The notes under the pieces are model-generated. The model worked only from the letters and a program-made list of their open reading frames with translations. It ran no database searches and had not been told where the DNA came from. DNA of 64,000 nt, taken from positions 186,001 to 250,000 of the forward strand of contig NZ_JAJFZM010000004.1 in NCBI RefSeq assembly GCF_020733705.1. The letters are read 5' to 3'. Below are positions 61,628 to 64,000 of the stretch, in pieces; the stretch's first letter is position 1; each line of letters begins with the position of its first letter. The translations under genes were made by a program, and so were the position numbers. The DNA is from Nocardia australiensis (GTDB lineage: Bacteria > Actinomycetota > Actinomycetes > Mycobacteriales > Mycobacteriaceae).

Positions 61628-61933
61628 GTGGAAGCGTTGATCTATGGATACTTGCGTGATGATTTGGCCGACGGCCACAGCGATGAGCTCGAGGTTGCCC
61701 TGCGCACCCTCGCCGATGAGGAAGGGCTCTGCTTCGCCGCAACGTTCCATGAATCGACCTCAGGTGACGGCACGGCTTTGGTCGAGCTGACACAGGAGCT
61801 CAAGCGTGCGGACGCGCATCACGTGGTGGTGCCGTCACTCGATCACTTTGCCGGCCAGACGATTCCGCGAGATATTCTGATCGCGAAACTGGCCAATGAG
61901 GCGGAGGCGGAGGTCCTGACCCTCGATAGCTGA
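61628..61933 (+). CDS. Small resolvase-N-terminus-like protein
   Basis: A 101-residue protein starting MEALIYGYLRDDLADGHSDE and ending with VVVPSLDHFAG and AEVLTLDS. The fold resembles the N-terminal catalytic domain of serine recombinases (YGYLR compares with GYARVS), but the catalytic Ser and the DNA-binding C-terminus are lacking, so recombination activity is unlikely. GTG 61628 has GGAGG about six bases upstream. It is the divergent partner of the XRE/TPR regulator, a pairing that is repeated in actinobacteria. Its last 99 bases overlap the 3' end of the convergent adenylation-fusion gene. Confidence 0.65.
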   Translation: MEALIYGYLRDDLADGHSDELEVALRTLADEEGLCFAATFHESTSGDGTALVELTQELKRADAHHVVVPSLDHFAGQTIPRDILIAKLANEAEAEVLTLDS

Positions 61934-64000
61934 CCATTTCCGCAGCGCGGCCACCGACCGGCGCCGCAGCACCACCACGGCCCACGTCGCGACCACACCG
62001 GCGCCTAGTGAGGCGAGCAGGGCCGCGATATGGTGTTGTCCGAACGGCGGATAGACCTGCCAATGCAGCAGATACACCATCAGTGAGCTATCGGCCAGCA
62101 GGACGACGCCACTGGCGATGAGCGTGGGTACGCGGATCGCGGGCAGCCAGATCAACATCAGCAGCCCCGCCATAATGAGTCGTTCCCGATCGGGGACACC
62201 GAAGTAGCCGGGTACCGCTGTCAGCAGCACCGCGCTCACCAAAAGCCGTTGCCAGATCGTCCGGGACTTCGCGCCCGCCCAGCCCAGCGCGAAAAACCAG
62301 CAGGCCAAGGGTGAGAAGGGCACATCGTGCGCCGGGTAGAGCCCGAAGGATTGGACGCGGAATACCAGCGTGAGCGCGACCAGCCCCATGGCGAACCAGT
62401 ACGGATCGCGTCGCTCCAGCCTGTCGAGGAACGGGACACGCACCAATAGTGCGGCCACGATCACGAACAGCACCAACACTTCGATGAACCACAGGTGTCC
62501 GGCGGTGTCGCTGTCGCGTGGCCCGAGAATCTTGTTGAGCAGCAACACGTTCTGCCAGCCGTAGTAATCGGAGAACAACAGCGTGATCGCCACCCAGCCG
62601 GCCGTCGGAATAGCGATCTGTGCCGCCGTGCGCAGGGCTGGGCGCAACCGTTCGGCCCGCGGCGCCGTGGTCATCGCGAAGCGGGCGAAGTTGAACCCCG
62701 CTACCGCCAGCATGACGTGGGCGGCGCCCCATAGAATGAACAGGCCGATGTGCGAACCCGCGACCAGCACGATCCCGCTCGCGCGCAGCAGCGTCGAAAC
62801 ATCCAGCGTGCGCCCGAAACGCTTGTGGTGCGGGATGCGCTCGAGTTCGGCGACGGTGAGATCGGGCCAGGTGTTGGGCAGCCTGCCGAGGGCGCGCTCG
62901 AGGCGGGCCGAGGTCGTCACATAACTGAGCGAGTTGCCGCCGAGATCGACGAACGTGCTGTCGGGCCGGATGCGAGCCGGGTCGACACCGAGCGTCTCGG
63001 CGTAGAGCGTCCGGATGTCGCGCGTGAGCGACGGCATCCCCGCCAGCCCGCGAATCGCCGGATAGTCGGGCTTGCCATTGGCCAGGCGGGGGAGTTCGTC
63101 GACCGGGCAGACGCGCACGGCCGACGGGGGAAGCCCGGACAGCCGCGTCACGGTCGCGGTGAGGTCGGTGCCCGGCCGCTGCACCGCCACGACGACGTGG
63201 TCGCCGCTCTCGGTGCAGCACGCCGTGAATCCCGCTGCGGCCAGGCCGGATTCGAGACGCTGAAGGTCGACGCGCAGCCCGTAGATCTTCGCGAACCGGC
63301 TGCGTCTGCCGACCACCTGATATAGGCCCTCGCTCGTGCGGCGGGCCAGATCACCGGTACGTAGCGCTTCGGTGGTTCGGCCGAGCGCGAGATCGGCAGG
63401 GGTCCGCGCGTAGCCCATCATGACGTTTGGCCCGTGGTAGACGAGTTCCTCGGTGTCATCTTCGACCGGCTCCAGGGTGAAATGCCCTCCAGGCACCGGA
63501 ACACCGATGCAATCGGGGTGCCGGGCCGCGAGTTCCGGTGGGAGATAAGCCATTCGCGCGGTCGCCTCGGTCTGGCCGTACATCACGAAGAACTGCCAGC
63601 CCGCGCTCGTTCCCAGCCGCGCGTACGCGCGGACCCGCTCGGGCGCCAGCCGCCCACCCGCCTGTGTGACGTAGCGCAAATCGGGCAGCCGCATCCGGTC
63701 GAAACCGATCCGGTCGAGCAGATCGATCGTGTAGGGCACCGCCGCGAACGATGTGGCTCGGAGACCGCGAAATTCGTCCCAGAATGCGTCGTCGAGCACC
63801 GATCGCTCGGTGAGCAGCAGGCTCGCACCACGCAGCAAATGGCTGTGGATGACCGACAGTCCGTAGCAGTAGAACATCGGAAGTGTCGTCGCCGCACGGT
63901 CATCCGGCCCGATCGACAGATACTCGGCGATCGCCGACGCGTTCGACATCAGGTTCGCCACCGACAACCGCACCAGCTTGGGCGAACCTGTCGATCCCGA
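61835..64000 (-). CDS. Adenylation-carrier-membrane acyltransferase fusion, 5'-partial
   Basis: At least 721 residues; the N-terminus lies beyond the window. From the edge, SGSTGSPKLVRLSVANLMSN is the phosphate loop of an AMP-forming ligase, continued by FVMYGQTEATARMAYLPPEL, LRTGDLARRTSEGLYQVVGR and NGKPDYPAIRG. A carrier domain follows with FVDLGGNSLSYVTTSARLER, the phosphopantetheine serine in GGNSL. The last 330 residues are about ten helices of an acyltransferase-3 (OatA-like) membrane domain, with LWFIEVLVLFVIVAAL. So one chain could activate an acid, hold it as thioester and transfer it across or into the membrane. The substrate is unknown. The C-terminal 33 codons overlap the convergent small gene. 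Confidence 0.8.
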   Translation of the reverse strand, partial: SGSTGSPKLVRLSVANLMSNASAIAEYLSIGPDDRAATTLPMFYCYGLSVIHSHLLRGASLLLTERSVLDDAFWDEFRGLRATSFAAVPYTIDLLDRIGFDRMRLPDLRYVTQAGGRLAPERVRAYARLGTSAGWQFFVMYGQTEATARMAYLPPELAARHPDCIGVPVPGGHFTLEPVEDDTEELVYHGPNVMMGYARTPADLALGRTTEALRTGDLARRTSEGLYQVVGRRSRFAKIYGLRVDLQRLESGLAAAGFTACCTESGDHVVVAVQRPGTDLTATVTRLSGLPPSAVRVCPVDELPRLANGKPDYPAIRGLAGMPSLTRDIRTLYAETLGVDPARIRPDSTFVDLGGNSLSYVTTSARLERALGRLPNTWPDLTVAELERIPHHKRFGRTLDVSTLLRASGIVLVAGSHIGLFILWGAAHVMLAVAGFNFARFAMTTAPRAERLRPALRTAAQIAIPTAGWVAITLLFSDYYGWQNVLLLNKILGPRDSDTAGHLWFIEVLVLFVIVAALLVRVPFLDRLERRDPYWFAMGLVALTLVFRVQSFGLYPAHDVPFSPLACWFFALGWAGAKSRTIWQRLLVSAVLLTAVPGYFGVPDRERLIMAGLLMLIWLPAIRVPTLIASGVVLLADSSLMVYLLHWQVYPPFGQHHIAALLASLGAGVVATWAVVVLRRRSVAALRKWSAIEGQDLRLRLIGQFRDQNISRNRLAGKVIE

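Overview
The window is high-GC actinobacterial chromosome, most likely Nocardia or a close relative in the Mycobacteriales. Pointers are a CYP136-type P450, mycofactocin genes (mftR, mftE, mftD), an F420-type luciferase-like oxidoreductase, an ESX-type small protein with a lipoprotein partner, an MmpL remnant, a DUF3558-like lipoprotein, NDH-2, a short L,D-transpeptidase and a GTG-rich start-codon pattern with several apparently leaderless genes. Both ends cut through genes. I saw no tRNA, rRNA, CRISPR array, intact insertion sequence or prophage.

Layout. 1-5.7 kb: a lipoprotein end, a TetR/quinone-oxidoreductase pair divergent from a DHA2 exporter with two palindromes between them, a decayed SRPBCC gene, an empty stretch and a secreted glycine-rich protein. 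5.8-10.4 kb: NDH-2, CYP136-type P450, a penicillin-binding-type serine hydrolase and a small unknown. 10.5-21.7 kb: a DNA repair block, recC-recB-recD followed by a sigma factor-ogt pair and two damaged alkylation-response genes (a 2OG-Fe(II) oxygenase with an amber codon and an Ada-type zinc domain with a frameshift). 21.9-26.4 kb: a second DHA2 exporter, a GT-C-like membrane protein, an ESX-like small protein with a lipoprotein, and an MmpL tail broken by two frameshifts. 26.5-30.4 kb: a TetR regulator and a divergent three-gene redox operon (PF10118 protein, ferredoxin reductase with its own 2Fe-2S domain, SDR). 30.3-40 kb: a PrmC-like methyltransferase, DUF218 protein, FolD-like paralog, TerD protein, ion transporter with CBS protein, L,D-transpeptidase, FchA-type cyclodeaminase and F420 oxidoreductase. 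39.6-45.7 kb: a STAS protein, a crotonase and a complete stressosome operon (rsbR-rsbS-rsbT-rsbX-like-rsbU-like). 45.8-52 kb: mftR/mftE/mftD, MarR, class I fumarase and a VanY-like peptidase. 52-64 kb: a type II Wadjet operon (jetA-jetB-jetC) without jetD, its neighbouring XRE/TPR regulator and resolvase-like small protein, and an adenylation-carrier-acyltransferase fusion running off the end.

How the genes work together. recC, recB and recD form the RecBCD helicase-nuclease. The sigma factor, ogt and the two damaged genes look like an alkylation-damage regulon in decay. RsbR/RsbS/RsbT form a stressosome that should release RsbT onto the downstream PAS-GAF-PP2C-kinase protein. JetA/JetB/JetC are the SMC-like loader and motor of a plasmid-restricting Wadjet complex, but the nuclease subunit is not in its usual place. 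Two one-carbon genes make an odd couple: a FolD-like protein whose catalytic lysine position is leucine, and a stand-alone cyclohydrolase-type protein 4.6 kb away.

The most interesting points are the Wadjet operon lacking JetD, the split mycofactocin locus, the FolD paralog with a missing catalytic residue, and a recurring pattern of genes broken by single-base lesions.
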